NCBI RefSeq assembly: GCF_014654895.1
Contig: NZ_BNBE01000004.1
Coordinates: forward strand, 372,001 to 436,000
Direction: 5' to 3'
DNA length: 64,000 nucleotides
Source: Streptomyces filamentosus
GTDB taxonomy: Bacteria > Actinomycetota > Actinomycetes > Streptomycetales > Streptomycetaceae
The notes under the pieces are model-generated. The model did no database searches. It was not told the DNA's origin and saw only the letters and a list, made by a program, of their open reading frames with translations. Positions 8,532 to 16,944 of this stretch are shown in pieces (positions within the stretch are counted from its first letter, which is position 1; each line of letters starts with the position of its first letter). Position numbers and translations under genes: made by a program.

Positions 8532-11500
8532 ATGCCGCACCAGCACCCCCGCCGGAGAGCCCGCGCCCGAGGGCTCGCCGCCACCGCCGCCACCGCCCTG
8601 ATCGCGGGGCTCGCCGGGGCCGCACCCAGCGCCGCCGCGCCCGGCGCCGACGATCCGCCGCCCCGGGCCGTCGACCGCTTCGAGGGCGAGGTGCCGTTCG
8701 CCTCGCCGCCCGCCGAGGGGCTCTTCACCTGGGGCAGCGACGCCGACGACCACCCCGCCCTCACCCTCGCCGAGCGGGCCGACGCCCCCGAGGGGAGCAA
8801 GGTCCTCGAAGGCCGCTACGACATCAGCGGCTGGGGCGGCCTCACCCACGACTTCGCCTTCGACCTGCCGGCCCAGGACTGGACCGCCCACGGCGGCGTC
8901 CGCTTCTGGTGGTACGGGCAGAACACCGCGCCGCTGCCGCCCGGTTCGGGCAGGCGGATCCACTTCGAGCTGAAGGACGGCGGCGCGAACGGCGAGGCGT
9001 CCGAGCTGTGGACGACCTCCTTCACCGACGACTGGGAGGGCTGGCACCTCGTCGAACTCCCCTTCTCCTCCTTCCGGTACCGCGCCGACTACCAGCCGGT
9101 CGGCGGCATCGACCACGTCCTCGGCCTCGACCGGATGTGGGGGTACGCGCTGACGCTGCCGACGGGCGCGCCGGGCTCCTTCGCGCTCGACGCGGTGGAG
9201 CTGTACGGGAAGGCCGACCCGGCGCTGACCACCAAGGTGGTCACGGGGGCGGCCGTGCACCCGGTGGCGGAGGGCTCCGCCGCCCGGATCGACGTCACCG
9301 TGAACACGACGGGTGCGGTGCCCACCGACCAGCCGGTCACCGTCACGTACGCGACGGACGACTCCGGTCCCGCGGTGGCCGGGAAGGACTACCGGCCGGT
9401 GGCCGGCAGCTTCGTCCTGCCGGCCGGGACGCCGTCCGGCACCACCCGCTCGATCACCGTGGAGACGCTGAAGGACCGTTCGGGCGAGGTCGCCGAGACG
9501 ATCCCGGTGAGGCTCACCGTCGAGGGCGCCGAGCCGCCCGCCGAGGATCCGGTCGTCGTGGTGGACGCGCACGGCCTCCCGTACCTCGACGAGCGGCTTC
9601 CGGTGAAACGGCGGGTGGCGGACCTGTTGTCGCGGATGACGCTCGCGGAGAAGGCCGGGCAGATGACCCAGGCCGAGCGGAACGCGCTGCGGGCTCCGGG
9701 CGACATCGCCGGGTACGCGCTCGGCTCGCTGCTCTCCGGCGGCGGCTCGGTGCCCGCCCCGAACACGCCGGAGGCGTGGGCGCGGATGGTCGACGGCTAC
9801 CAGCTGCGGACCCGCGCCACCCGGCTCCAGATCCCGCTGGTCTACGGCGTGGACGCGGTGCACGGGCACAACAACGTCGCCGGCGCCACGATCATGCCGC
9901 ACAACATCGGCCTCGGCGCCTCCCGCGACCCCGCGCTCGCCGCACGGACCGGCGCGGTCACCGCGAAGGAGGTGCGGGCGACCGGCGTCCCGTGGGACTT
10001 CGCGCCGTGCCTGTGCGTGACCCGGGACGAGCGCTGGGGGCGGTCGTACGAGGCCTTCGGCGAGGACCCGGCCCTGGTGACCGCGATGGAGACGGTCATC
10101 CAGGGGATGCAGGGCGCGGCCGACGGACGCGACCTGGACCGCAACGACAAGGTGCTGACCAGCGCCAAGCACTTCGTCGGCGACGGCGGCACGGAGTTCG
10201 GCTCCTCGACGACCGGCTCGTACACGATCGACCAGGGCGTCACCCGGGTCACCCGGGAGGAGCTGGAGGCGGTGCACCTGGCGCCGTTCGCCGAGGCGGT
10301 GAAGCGCGGCGCGGGCACGGTCATGCCCTCGTACTCCTCGGTCGACGTCATCGGGGACGGCCGCGGCCCGGTGAAGATGCACGCCCACGCGGAGCTGATC
10401 AACGGCGTCCTCAAGGACCGGATGGGCTTCGAGGGCTTCGTCATCAGCGACTGGCAGGCCATCGACCAGCTCCCCGGCGACTACCCCAGCGACGTGCGGA
10501 CCTCGGTCAACGCCGGCCTGGACATGATCATGGTGCCGACGAACTACCAGGAGTTCACCCGGACCCTGGTCGCCGAGGTCGGGGCGGGCCGGATCCCGGT
10601 CTCCCGGATCGACGACGCCGTGTCCCGGATCCTGACGCAGAAGTTCCGGCTCGGGCTGTTCGAGAAGCCGTACGCGGACACCACGCACCTCCCCTCGGTC
10701 GGCTCGGCCGGACACCGGGCGGTGGCCCGCGAGGCGGCGGCCGCCTCCCAGGTCCTGCTGAAGAACGACGGCGGGGTGCTGCCGCTGAAACCGGAGCAGA
10801 AGGTGTACGTGGCCGGCTCCAACGCCGACGACCTGGGCAACCAGACCGGCGGCTGGACGATCAGCTGGCAGGGCTCCTCCGGGAAGCGGACCACCGGCAC
10901 GACGATCCTCGAAGGGATGCGGAAGGCCGCGCCCGGCCTGACGTACTCGAAGGACGCCGCCGCGCCGGTGGAGGGGTACGACGCCGGGGTCGTGGTCGTC
11001 GGCGAGACGCCGTACGCGGAGGGCGTCGGGGACGTCGGCAACGGCCACGACCTGGAGCTGAGCGCCGCCGACAGGGCGGCGGTCGACCGGGTGTGCGCGG
11101 CGATGCCGTGCGCGGTGCTCGTCGTCTCCGGACGTCCGCAGCTGATCGGGGACCGGCTGCCGGAGATCGACGCCCTGGTGGCGTCCTGGCTGCCGGGCAC
11201 CGAGGGCGACGGCGTCGCGGACGTGCTCTTCGGCCGGAAGCCCTTCACCGGGCGGCTGCCGGTGACCTGGCCCCGGTCGGAGGCGCAGCTGCCGATCAAC
11301 GTCGGCGACTCCGCGTACGACCCGCAGTTCCCGTACGGCTGGGGGCTCACCACCCTGACGGCGGCGCCGAAGGGCGGCGAGACCGCGCTGAAGGCGCTCG
11401 GGCTCACGGCCCGGGTGCTCCAGGCGGCCGGCCGGGGCGATTCACCCGAGGCGCGGCGCCTGGTGGCCCGGGCCCGGCTGCTGGTGCAGGATCGCATCGG

Positions 11501-11618
11501 GCAGCGGATCACCCAGGCGGTGGCGAAGCCCTTCGCCGAGGCGGACCACCTGCTGCTCTCCGGTGATCCGGCGGGCGCGGTGGCGAAGCTGACCGAGGCG
11601 TACCGCGCGGCGGGCTGA
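8532..11618 (+). CDS. Secreted multidomain GH3 beta-glucosidase
   Basis: 1028 residues from the ATG at 8532 with AGGAG six nt upstream. Order of parts: signal peptide (1-40); a CBM11-like carbohydrate-binding domain (about 50-235; VDRFEGEV, FELKDGG, W-rich); a Calx-beta-like module (about 240-335; TYATDD, GKDYRPVAGSFVLPAG); the GH3 catalytic barrel (about 355-700; MTLAEKAGQMTQ, VYGVDAVHGHNNV, KHFVGDGGT; nucleophile Asp640 in VISDWQ); the GH3 C-terminal domain (about 715-925; VAGSNADDLGNQ, PYGWGL); and a short helical tail with a FIMAH-like pattern (AKLTEAYRAAG). GH3 enzymes release glucose from oligosaccharide ends, so it should finish what the GH30 enzyme starts. It is longer than most GH3 enzymes because of the added modules. 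Confidence 0.9.
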   Translation: MPHQHPRRRARARGLAATAATALIAGLAGAAPSAAAPGADDPPPRAVDRFEGEVPFASPPAEGLFTWGSDADDHPALTLAERADAPEGSKVLEGRYDISGWGGLTHDFAFDLPAQDWTAHGGVRFWWYGQNTAPLPPGSGRRIHFELKDGGANGEASELWTTSFTDDWEGWHLVELPFSSFRYRADYQPVGGIDHVLGLDRMWGYALTLPTGAPGSFALDAVELYGKADPALTTKVVTGAAVHPVAEGSAARIDVTVNTTGAVPTDQPVTVTYATDDSGPAVAGKDYRPVAGSFVLPAGTPSGTTRSITVETLKDRSGEVAETIPVRLTVEGAEPPAEDPVVVVDAHGLPYLDERLPVKRRVADLLSRMTLAEKAGQMTQAERNALRAPGDIAGYALGSLLSGGGSVPAPNTPEAWARMVDGYQLRTRATRLQIPLVYGVDAVHGHNNVAGATIMPHNIGLGASRDPALAARTGAVTAKEVRATGVPWDFAPCLCVTRDERWGRSYEAFGEDPALVTAMETVIQGMQGAADGRDLDRNDKVLTSAKHFVGDGGTEFGSSTTGSYTIDQGVTRVTREELEAVHLAPFAEAVKRGAGTVMPSYSSVDVIGDGRGPVKMHAHAELINGVLKDRMGFEGFVISDWQAIDQLPGDYPSDVRTSVNAGLDMIMVPTNYQEFTRTLVAEVGAGRIPVSRIDDAVSRILTQKFRLGLFEKPYADTTHLPSVGSAGHRAVAREAAAASQVLLKNDGGVLPLKPEQKVYVAGSNADDLGNQTGGWTISWQGSSGKRTTGTTILEGMRKAAPGLTYSKDAAAPVEGYDAGVVVVGETPYAEGVGDVGNGHDLELSAADRAAVDRVCAAMPCAVLVVSGRPQLIGDRLPEIDALVASWLPGTEGDGVADVLFGRKPFTGRLPVTWPRSEAQLPINVGDSAYDPQFPYGWGLTTLTAAPKGGETALKALGLTARVLQAAGRGDSPEARRLVARARLLVQDRIGQRITQAVAKPFAEADHLLLSGDPAGAVAKLTEAYRAAG

Positions 11619-11676
11619 GCACGGGGGCCGGTGGGCCGCCCTCCCCCGGGTGAGCGGCCCGTCGGACCCTCCGGCG

Positions 11677-11711
11677 TTGCATAGCCATGCGGATTCATGC
11701 ATACTATTGCC
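11677..11711 (+). promoter_or_regulatory. argG promoter with ARG-box-like operators; leaderless start
   Basis: TTGCAT (11677-11682) and CATACT (11700-11705) are 17 bp apart, giving -35 and -10 elements that place the start of transcription at about the A of the ATG at 11712. Two ArgR-like sites overlap them: GCAT-N4-ATGC at 11679-11690 and TTCATGCAT at 11694-11702. No Shine-Dalgarno sequence is present. Binding by ArgR is inferred from the gene's role. Confidence 0.6.
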
Positions 11712-13160
11712 ATGTCCAAGGTTCTCACCTCCCTTCCCGTCGGCGAGCGCGTCGGCATCGCCTTCTCCGGTGGTCTCGACACCTCCGTCGCGGTCGCGTG
11801 GATGCGTGACAAGGGCGCGGTCCCCTGCACGTACACCGCCGACATCGGCCAGTACGACGAGCCCGACATCGCCTCGGTGCCCGGGCGCGCCCAGACCTAC
11901 GGCGCCGAGGTGGCCCGTCTGGTCGACTGCCGCGCCGCGCTGGTCGAGGAGGGGCTGGCCGCGCTCACCTGCGGCGCCTTCCACATCCGCTCCGGCGGCC
12001 GGGCCTACTTCAACACCACCCCGCTGGGCCGCGCCGTCACCGGCACCCTCCTGGTGCGGGCGATGATGGAGGACGACGTCCAGATCTGGGGCGACGGCTC
12101 GACCTTCAAGGGCAACGACATCGAGCGGTTCTACCGCTACGGCCTGCTGGCCAACCCGCACCTGCGGATCTACAAGCCGTGGCTGGACGCCGACTTCGTC
12201 ACCGAGCTCGGCGGCCGCAAGGAGATGTCGGAGTGGCTGGTCGCCCACGACCTCCCCTACCGCGACTCCACCGAGAAGGCGTACTCCACCGACGCCAACA
12301 TCTGGGGCGCCACCCACGAGGCGAAGACCCTGGAGCACCTGGACACCGGCGTCGAGACCGTCGACCCGATCATGGGCGTGCGGTTCTGGGACCCGTCCGT
12401 CGAGATCGCCACCGAGGACGTGACGATCGGCTTCGAGCAGGGCCGCCCGGTCACCATCAACGGCAAGGAGTTCGCCTCCGCCGTCGACCTGGTGATGGAG
12501 GCCAACGCCATCGGCGGCCGCCACGGCCTGGGCATGTCCGACCAGATCGAGAACCGGATCATCGAGGCGAAGAGCCGCGGCATCTACGAGGCCCCCGGCA
12601 TGGCGCTGCTGCACGCCGCCTACGAGCGCCTCGTCAACGCGATCCACAACGAGGACACCCTCGCGCAGTACCACAACGAGGGCCGCCGGCTCGGCCGCCT
12701 CATGTACGAGGGCCGCTGGCTGGACCCGCAGGCGCTGATGATCCGCGAGTCGCTCCAGCGCTGGGTCGGCGCCGCCGTCACCGGCGAGGCCACCCTGCGG
12801 CTGCGGCGCGGCGAGGACTACTCGATCCTCGACACCACCGGCCCGGCCTTCAGCTACCACCCGGACAAGCTGTCCATGGAGCGCACCGAGGACTCCGCCT
12901 TCGGTCCGCTGGACCGCATCGGCCAGCTGACCATGCGGAACCTGGACATCGCCGACTCCCGCGCCAAGCTGGAGCAGTACGCCGGAATCGGCCTCATCGG
13001 CTCCGGCAGCCCCGCCATCGGCGCCGCGCAGGCCGCCGCCACCGGCCTCATCGGCTCCCTCACCGAGGGCGGCGCCGAGGTCATCGCCTCGCGCGGCGAG
13101 ACCCCCGACAGCGAGGAGACGGCGCTCGACCGCGCCGCCATGGAGACCGGCACCGACTAG
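11712..13160 (+). CDS. argG: Argininosuccinate synthase (long, E. coli-type)
   Basis: 482 residues. Joins citrulline and aspartate with ATP cleavage, the penultimate step of arginine synthesis. The PP-loop AFSGGLDTSVAVAWM is near the N-terminus, followed by CGAFHIRSGGRAYFNTTPLG, GDGSTFKGNDIERFYRYG, EKAYSTDANIWGATHEA and GGRHGLGMSDQIENRIIEAK, all strongly conserved with the 447-residue E. coli enzyme rather than with the roughly 400-residue form common in actinobacteria. The C-terminus has about 35 extra Ala/Gly/Glu-rich residues. I prefer the ATG at 11712 over the in-frame ATG at 11697 because it lies 6 nt after a -10-like box. No other arg genes are adjacent, so this is an orphan copy, possibly acquired or a second synthase. 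Confidence 0.95.
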   Translation: MSKVLTSLPVGERVGIAFSGGLDTSVAVAWMRDKGAVPCTYTADIGQYDEPDIASVPGRAQTYGAEVARLVDCRAALVEEGLAALTCGAFHIRSGGRAYFNTTPLGRAVTGTLLVRAMMEDDVQIWGDGSTFKGNDIERFYRYGLLANPHLRIYKPWLDADFVTELGGRKEMSEWLVAHDLPYRDSTEKAYSTDANIWGATHEAKTLEHLDTGVETVDPIMGVRFWDPSVEIATEDVTIGFEQGRPVTINGKEFASAVDLVMEANAIGGRHGLGMSDQIENRIIEAKSRGIYEAPGMALLHAAYERLVNAIHNEDTLAQYHNEGRRLGRLMYEGRWLDPQALMIRESLQRWVGAAVTGEATLRLRRGEDYSILDTTGPAFSYHPDKLSMERTEDSAFGPLDRIGQLTMRNLDIADSRAKLEQYAGIGLIGSGSPAIGAAQAAATGLIGSLTEGGAEVIASRGETPDSEETALDRAAMETGTD

Positions 13161-13169
13161 CGCGGTGCC

Positions 13170-13201
13170 CCGCCGGACCGCCTCCCGGGGCGGTCCGGCG
13201 G
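13170..13201 (+). terminator. argG terminator
   Basis: A 13-bp perfect GC stem (13170-13182 with 13189-13201) and 6-nt loop, starting 10 nt after the argG stop. Confidence 0.75.
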
Positions 13202-13361
13202 CAGTACGGAGAAGTGCGGATCGCGCAGGGCAGCACGCGCGGTCCGCACGCGCACGCTCCGGGGCCGTCCCCGCTCCCCCCGCCCCCGAACGGCCGTGCC
13301 GGTGGCGGGGCGGGCGGAGCGGGCCCCGTGCCCTGGTGGGGTCCGTGTCGTTGAGCCCGGC

Positions 13362-13601
13362 ATGACGATCTTCCACCGCCGCGCCCTCGCCGCAGCCGCC
13401 GTCGCCGCCACCGCCGTCCTCGCCTCGGCGGGAGCGGCCGCCGCGGACAGCGTGGGGAACCACCTGCCCGGACTCGGGCTCCTGTCGCAGAACTTCGGGA
13501 ACGGCACGCCGCAGACCGCCGCCGACCAGGCGCCCGGTTCCGGTGACGCCACCGACGCCCTGCCCACCCACGACGCCCTCAACAACGTCACCCTTCCCTG
13601 A
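13362..13601 (+). CDS. Small secreted protein of unknown function
   Basis: 79 residues from the ATG at 13362. It has a clear Sec signal (MTIFHRRALAAAAVAATAVLASAGAAAA, cleavage near residue 28) and a mature part of about 50 residues, acidic and Gly/Asn-rich, with LPGLGLLSQNFGNG and a C-terminal NNVTLP. There are no Cys residues and no known domain. Streptomyces genomes hold many such short exported proteins, some linked to the aerial surface, but this one lacks the chaplin or rodlin pattern. It stands alone between the argG terminator and a very strong terminator of its own. An in-frame ATG at 13296 is less likely because it would bury the signal sequence. Confidence 0.7.
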   Translation: MTIFHRRALAAAAVAATAVLASAGAAAADSVGNHLPGLGLLSQNFGNGTPQTAADQAPGSGDATDALPTHDALNNVTLP

Positions 13602-13620
13602 CCGGAGCGGACACCTCCGG

Positions 13621-13664
13621 AGCGGAAGCCCCCGCCCCCCCCTCCCGGGGCGGGGGCTTCCGCT
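13621..13664. terminator. Strong intrinsic-type terminator
   Basis: An 18-bp perfect GC-rich stem (13621-13638 with 13647-13664) with an 8-nt loop, 20 nt after the small secreted protein gene. Confidence 0.85.
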
Positions 13665-13665
13665 G

Positions 13666-13824
13666 TCACGGACGGCGGGCGAAGGTGTTCCGGCAAGCGG
13701 CCACGGCCGCGCCGTGGTCACGGTCGACGAGGTGAAGGCGCGGGTCGCTCCCGGCGGCCGAGCCCGCGCCGGTGAGGACCGCGCGGTCCTCGGCGAACAG
13801 CCGGTCGGCGTCCACGCGCACCGA
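13666..13824 (-). pseudogene. Remnant of a GlxA-type (DJ-1/PfpI-AraC) regulator
   Basis: About 52 codons ending in TGA at 13666. The translation contains VRVDADRLFAEDRAVLTGAG and, further on, HLVDRDHGAAVA, which align with the middle of the two intact GlxA-type regulators in this window (VDENVLFVDEGSVLTSAG and LFVDDGDILTAAG followed by LHVVRRDHGAEIAN). Everything before it (Cys loop, most of the DJ-1 domain) and after it (the whole AraC DNA-binding half) is missing, and it ends against a terminator. It has no own start or ribosome site. I read it as a decayed gene fragment. The homology is judged by eye against the two in-window copies. Confidence 0.6.
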
Positions 13825-13907
13825 GGGGAAGGCGCTCCGCGGTCTCTCTCCCCCCTTTGCGCTCCGCGAAGCGCTGACAGCCCGGCCCGCACCCGCACCC
13901 TCCCCCT

Positions 13908-14564
13908 TCAGCCGTCGATCGAGAAGAAGATCGTGTCGTGGGTGTACCAGTCGTAGCCGCGCGCCTTGGTGGACTCCCACTCCTCGTGCTCGAACTCCAG
14001 CTTCTCGATGAGGAGGTCGAGGTCGTGGACGAAGTCGCCGTCGATCGCGTCGCGGACCGCGCGGTAGGCGTCGACGGCCTCCTTCGCCCGGGCCAGCGGC
14101 AGCACGCCGATGTCCGGGCCGTCGATCGCGCAGGGGAGGTGGAAGGGGATCTCGTCCGGCGGGCCGGAGAAGAGGTAGTCGTCGGGCAGCAGGCCCGCGG
14201 GCACGCCGTGCTGCCGCAGCTGGTCGCCGAGGAGCCCGAAGAAGGTGGCGGGCCTGGAGTAGACGCCCAGGTCGCAGGGGTCCGAGCCGCAGTGGTCGAT
14301 GACGTGCTGGAGCGCCCGGGCGTACGCCTTCCCGGCGTACTCCCCCGGCGCGTCGGCGCGGCCCTCGATCAGGTGCTCCAGCGCCTCGGGGACGGTCAGG
14401 CCCCAGTCGAGGCCCTGCCGGTCCAGCTCGCGCTGGCTCGCCTCGGCGCGCTCGCGCATCATGCCGAGCACGCGCCGCTGCTCGTCGGTGAGTCGGCCGG
14501 CCGCCCCGAGGTAGGCGACGGCCTCGGCGCGGTCTCCGGTGGTGTACGAGATGATTCGGCTCAT
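13908..14564 (-). CDS. Protein of unknown function (acidic, cytoplasmic)
   Basis: 218 residues from the ATG at 14564. The frame continues to 14594, but that start lies inside the gap terminator stem, so the shorter version is preferred. No signal peptide or membrane segment. The N-terminus (MSRIISYTTGDRAEAVAYLG) is followed by charged helices; the middle has a run rich in Asp/Pro/Phe (DDYLFSGPPDEIPFHLP) and the C-terminus is rich in aromatic and acidic residues (YDWYTHDTIFFS). It resembles a Streptomyces-restricted family of uncharacterised proteins (I believe a DUF in the DUF7691 range, not certain). A TA-rich box CATGAT lies 7 nt before the start. It follows gap on the same strand but is separated by a strong terminator. 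Confidence 0.7.
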   Translation of the reverse strand: MSRIISYTTGDRAEAVAYLGAAGRLTDEQRRVLGMMRERAEASQRELDRQGLDWGLTVPEALEHLIEGRADAPGEYAGKAYARALQHVIDHCGSDPCDLGVYSRPATFFGLLGDQLRQHGVPAGLLPDDYLFSGPPDEIPFHLPCAIDGPDIGVLPLARAKEAVDAYRAVRDAIDGDFVHDLDLLIEKLEFEHEEWESTKARGYDWYTHDTIFFSIDG

Positions 14565-14592
14565 GATCGACATCATGCCGGGGAGCACGGAC

Positions 14593-14625
14593 AACGCCCC
14601 CTCGGCCGGGGGCCGAGGGGGCGTT
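14593..14625 (-). terminator. gap terminator
   Basis: A perfect 15-bp stem (14593-14607 with 14611-14625) with a GGG loop, 20 nt after the gap stop codon. Confidence 0.85.
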
Positions 14626-14645
14626 GCGGGGGAGGTGACGGATGG

Positions 14646-15644
14646 TCAGCTCGCGGCGAGCATCTCCAGCGTGTCGATGACGCGGTTGGAGAAGCCCCAC
14701 TCGTTGTCGTACCAGGCGACGACCTTGACGTGGCGGCCGTCGACGCGGGTCAGGGCGGCGTCGAAGATCGAGGAGTGCGGGTTGCCGGTGATGTCGGAGG
14801 AGACCAGCTCGTCCTCCGAGTACTCCAGGACGCCGGCGAGCTTGCCCTCGGCGGCCGTGCGGTAGGCGTCGAGGATCTGCTCGCGGGTGACCTCGCGGGA
14901 GACCGTCGTGTTGAGCTCGACGATCGAGCCGACCGGCACGGGCACGCGGATCGAGTCGCCGGAGAGCTTGCCGTCCAGCTGCGGGAGGACCAGGCCGATG
15001 GCCTTGGCGGCGCCGGTGCTGGTGGGCACGATGTTGACGGCGGCGTTGCGGGCGCGGCGGGCGTCGCGGTGCGGGCCGTCCTGGAGGTTCTGCTCCTGGG
15101 TGTAGGCGTGCACGGTCGTCATGAAGCCGTGCTCGATGCCGGCCAGCTCGTCGAGGACGGCGGCCAGCGGGGCGAGCGCGTTGGTGGTGCAGGAGGCGTT
15201 CGAGACGATCGTGTGCAGCTCGGCGTCGTACGTGTCGCTGTTCACGCCGTACGCGAGGGTGACGTCGGCACCGTCGGAGGGGGCGCTGACCAGGACGCGC
15301 TTGGCACCGGCGTCGAGGTGGAGGCGGGCGTCCTTGGCGCTGGTGAAGCGGCCCGTGGCCTCCAGGACGATGTCGACGCCCAGATCGGCCCACGGCAGCT
15401 TCGCCGGCTCGCGCTCGGCGAGGACCTTGATGCGGCGGCCGTCCACGACGAGGGTGTCGCCGTCGACGGAGACCGGGCGGCCGAGGCGGCCGGAGGTCGA
15501 GTCGAAGGCGAGGAGACGGGCGAGCGCCTTCGGCTCGGTGAGGTCGTTGACGGCGACGACCTCGAGCGTGGTGTCGCGCTCCAGGAGGGCGCGGAGCACG
15601 TTGCGGCCGATGCGACCGAAACCGTTGATGGCGATGCGAGTCAT
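14646..15644 (-). CDS. gap: Glyceraldehyde-3-phosphate dehydrogenase, type I
   Basis: 332 residues, the normal length. Oxidises glyceraldehyde-3-phosphate to 1,3-bisphosphoglycerate in glycolysis. The Rossmann motif INGFGRIGRNV opens the protein; Asp34 in VAVNDL points to NAD rather than NADP; the catalytic Cys152 lies in SNASCTTN; the phosphate site NIVPTSTGAAKA and the C-terminal WYDNEWGFSNRV are intact. GAAGGGA precedes the ATG at 15644. It is not in a gap-pgk-tpi cluster, so it may be one of several gap copies in the genome. The divergent-side neighbour upstream is a GlxA regulator on the same strand. Confidence 0.97.
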   Translation of the reverse strand: MTRIAINGFGRIGRNVLRALLERDTTLEVVAVNDLTEPKALARLLAFDSTSGRLGRPVSVDGDTLVVDGRRIKVLAEREPAKLPWADLGVDIVLEATGRFTSAKDARLHLDAGAKRVLVSAPSDGADVTLAYGVNSDTYDAELHTIVSNASCTTNALAPLAAVLDELAGIEHGFMTTVHAYTQEQNLQDGPHRDARRARNAAVNIVPTSTGAAKAIGLVLPQLDGKLSGDSIRVPVPVGSIVELNTTVSREVTREQILDAYRTAAEGKLAGVLEYSEDELVSSDITGNPHSSIFDAALTRVDGRHVKVVAWYDNEWGFSNRVIDTLEMLAAS

Positions 15645-15769
15645 GAGCGGTGTCCCTTCCGTTTCTTCGCCACCCAGCCTCGCTCGCCGCGGCGCCGCGC
15701 GGCAGGGGCGAGATCGCCATGGTCCGCAAGGATCATGCCAAGATCCGGGCCGGGTGGCGCGCGGGCGGG

Positions 15770-16726
15770 TCAGTCGCCCTTGGTGAAGGTGCGCCGGTAG
15801 TCGCTCGGGGTGGTGCCGAGGATCCGCTGGAAGTGCATCCGCAGGTTGGCCCCGGTGCCGAGGCCGGTCTCCGCGGCGATCTGCTCGACGCCGAGTTCGG
15901 AGCGTTCCAGCAGTTCACGGGCGCGGTCGACGCGGGCCCTCAGCAGCCACTGCATGGGGGTGTAGCCGGTCTCCTCGACGAAGCGGCGGGAGAAGGTGCG
16001 GGGCGAGACGGCGGCGTGGCGGGCGAGGACGTCGAGGGTGAGGGGTTCGTCGAGGCGGTGCAGGATCCATTCCCGGGTGGCGGCGAAGCGCTCGCCGTGG
16101 GGTTCGGGGACGCTGCGGGGCACGTACTGGGCCTGGCCGCCGCTGCGGTAGGGGGCGGCGACGAGCCGGCGGGCGGCGTGGTTGGCGGCGGCGACGCCGA
16201 GGTCGCCGCGGAGGATGTGGAGGCACAGGTCGATGCCGGAGGCCGCGCCCGCGGAGGTGAGGACGCTGCCCTCGTCGACGAAGAGGACGTTCTCGTCGAC
16301 CCGGACCAGGGGCCGCTTCTCCGCGAGGGCGCGGGCGTAGTGCCAGTGGGTGGTGGCCCGGCGGCCGTCGAGGAGACCGGTGGCGGCGAGCGCGAAGGCC
16401 CCGGTGGAGATGGCGGCGAGGCGCGCCCCGCGCGCGTGGGCGGCGATCAGCGCGTCGACGACCTCGCGGGGCGGGTCCTCACGGTCGGGGAACCGGTAGC
16501 CGGGGACGAAGACGATGTCGGCCCAGCCCAGCGCGTCGAGCCCGTGGGCGACGTTGTACGACAGTCCGTCGCCGCCGGTCACCAGGCCGGGGGTGGCGCC
16601 GCAGACCCGCACCTCGTAGGGCATGCTCGCGCGGGTCGTGAAGACCTGCGCGGGTATCCCGACGTCGAGGGGTTTGGCGCCTTCGAGGACGAGGACGGCT
16701 ACGCGGTACAGACGGGTGGGCGGCAC
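15770..16726 (-). CDS. GlxA family transcriptional regulator (DJ-1/PfpI plus AraC domain)
   Basis: 318 residues from the GTG at 16726. Residues about 8-175 form a DJ-1/PfpI-like domain (VAVLVLEGAKPLDVGIPAQVF) in which the nucleophile-loop Cys is replaced (AAISTGAFALAATGLLDGR), so it probably senses a ligand rather than acting as an enzyme. Residues about 215-318 form an AraC/XylS two-helix-turn-helix domain (LDVLARHAAVSPRTFSRRF; GANLRMHFQRILGTTPSDYR). TAGGCT lies 6 nt before the start codon, suggesting a leaderless transcript. Such regulators often control a neighbouring oxidoreductase or hydrolase; the alcohol dehydrogenase gene immediately upstream is a candidate. Confidence 0.9.
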   Translation of the reverse strand: MPPTRLYRVAVLVLEGAKPLDVGIPAQVFTTRASMPYEVRVCGATPGLVTGGDGLSYNVAHGLDALGWADIVFVPGYRFPDREDPPREVVDALIAAHARGARLAAISTGAFALAATGLLDGRRATTHWHYARALAEKRPLVRVDENVLFVDEGSVLTSAGAASGIDLCLHILRGDLGVAAANHAARRLVAAPYRSGGQAQYVPRSVPEPHGERFAATREWILHRLDEPLTLDVLARHAAVSPRTFSRRFVEETGYTPMQWLLRARVDRARELLERSELGVEQIAAETGLGTGANLRMHFQRILGTTPSDYRRTFTKGD

Positions 16727-16754
16727 CCCACGAGCCTACGCGGCACCGGCGAAC

Positions 16755-16944
16755 GGCCTGGCCACGCGCGTGCGTGGGGGCGGACCAGGACGGTGAGCGG
16801 TCCGGCGGCCGGGGCCTGGCCACGCGGGGGCGGGCGGCGGCCGGGGGCCGGTGCATCCCGGCCACGCGCGCGTGGGCTCGGGCACCGGCACGTCCGGCTC
16901 GCCCGAGGGCAGCGGATGCCGGCCACGCGCGCGTGGGGGCGGGG
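16755..16944. repeat. Four imperfect GGCCACGCGCGCGTGGG palindromic repeats
   Basis: Copies at 16755-16783, 16812-16834, 16857-16882 and 16917-16944 share GGCCACGCG followed by GTGGG or a decayed form; the last two contain the perfect palindrome CCACGCGCGCGTGG. They fill the gap between the alcohol dehydrogenase stop and the GlxA start. A related CCACGCGCGTGG occurs at 19476-19487. Confidence 0.75.

Noticed and set aside
7740..11618. 1292-residue GH3 protein starting inside the GH30 gene
   Set aside because: The frame before 8532 is a shadow of the GH30 gene; the signal peptide and AGGAG mark the start at 8532
16755..16944. CCACGCG repeats as a CRISPR array
   Set aside because: Repeats are short, imperfect and irregularly spaced, with no cas genes nearby
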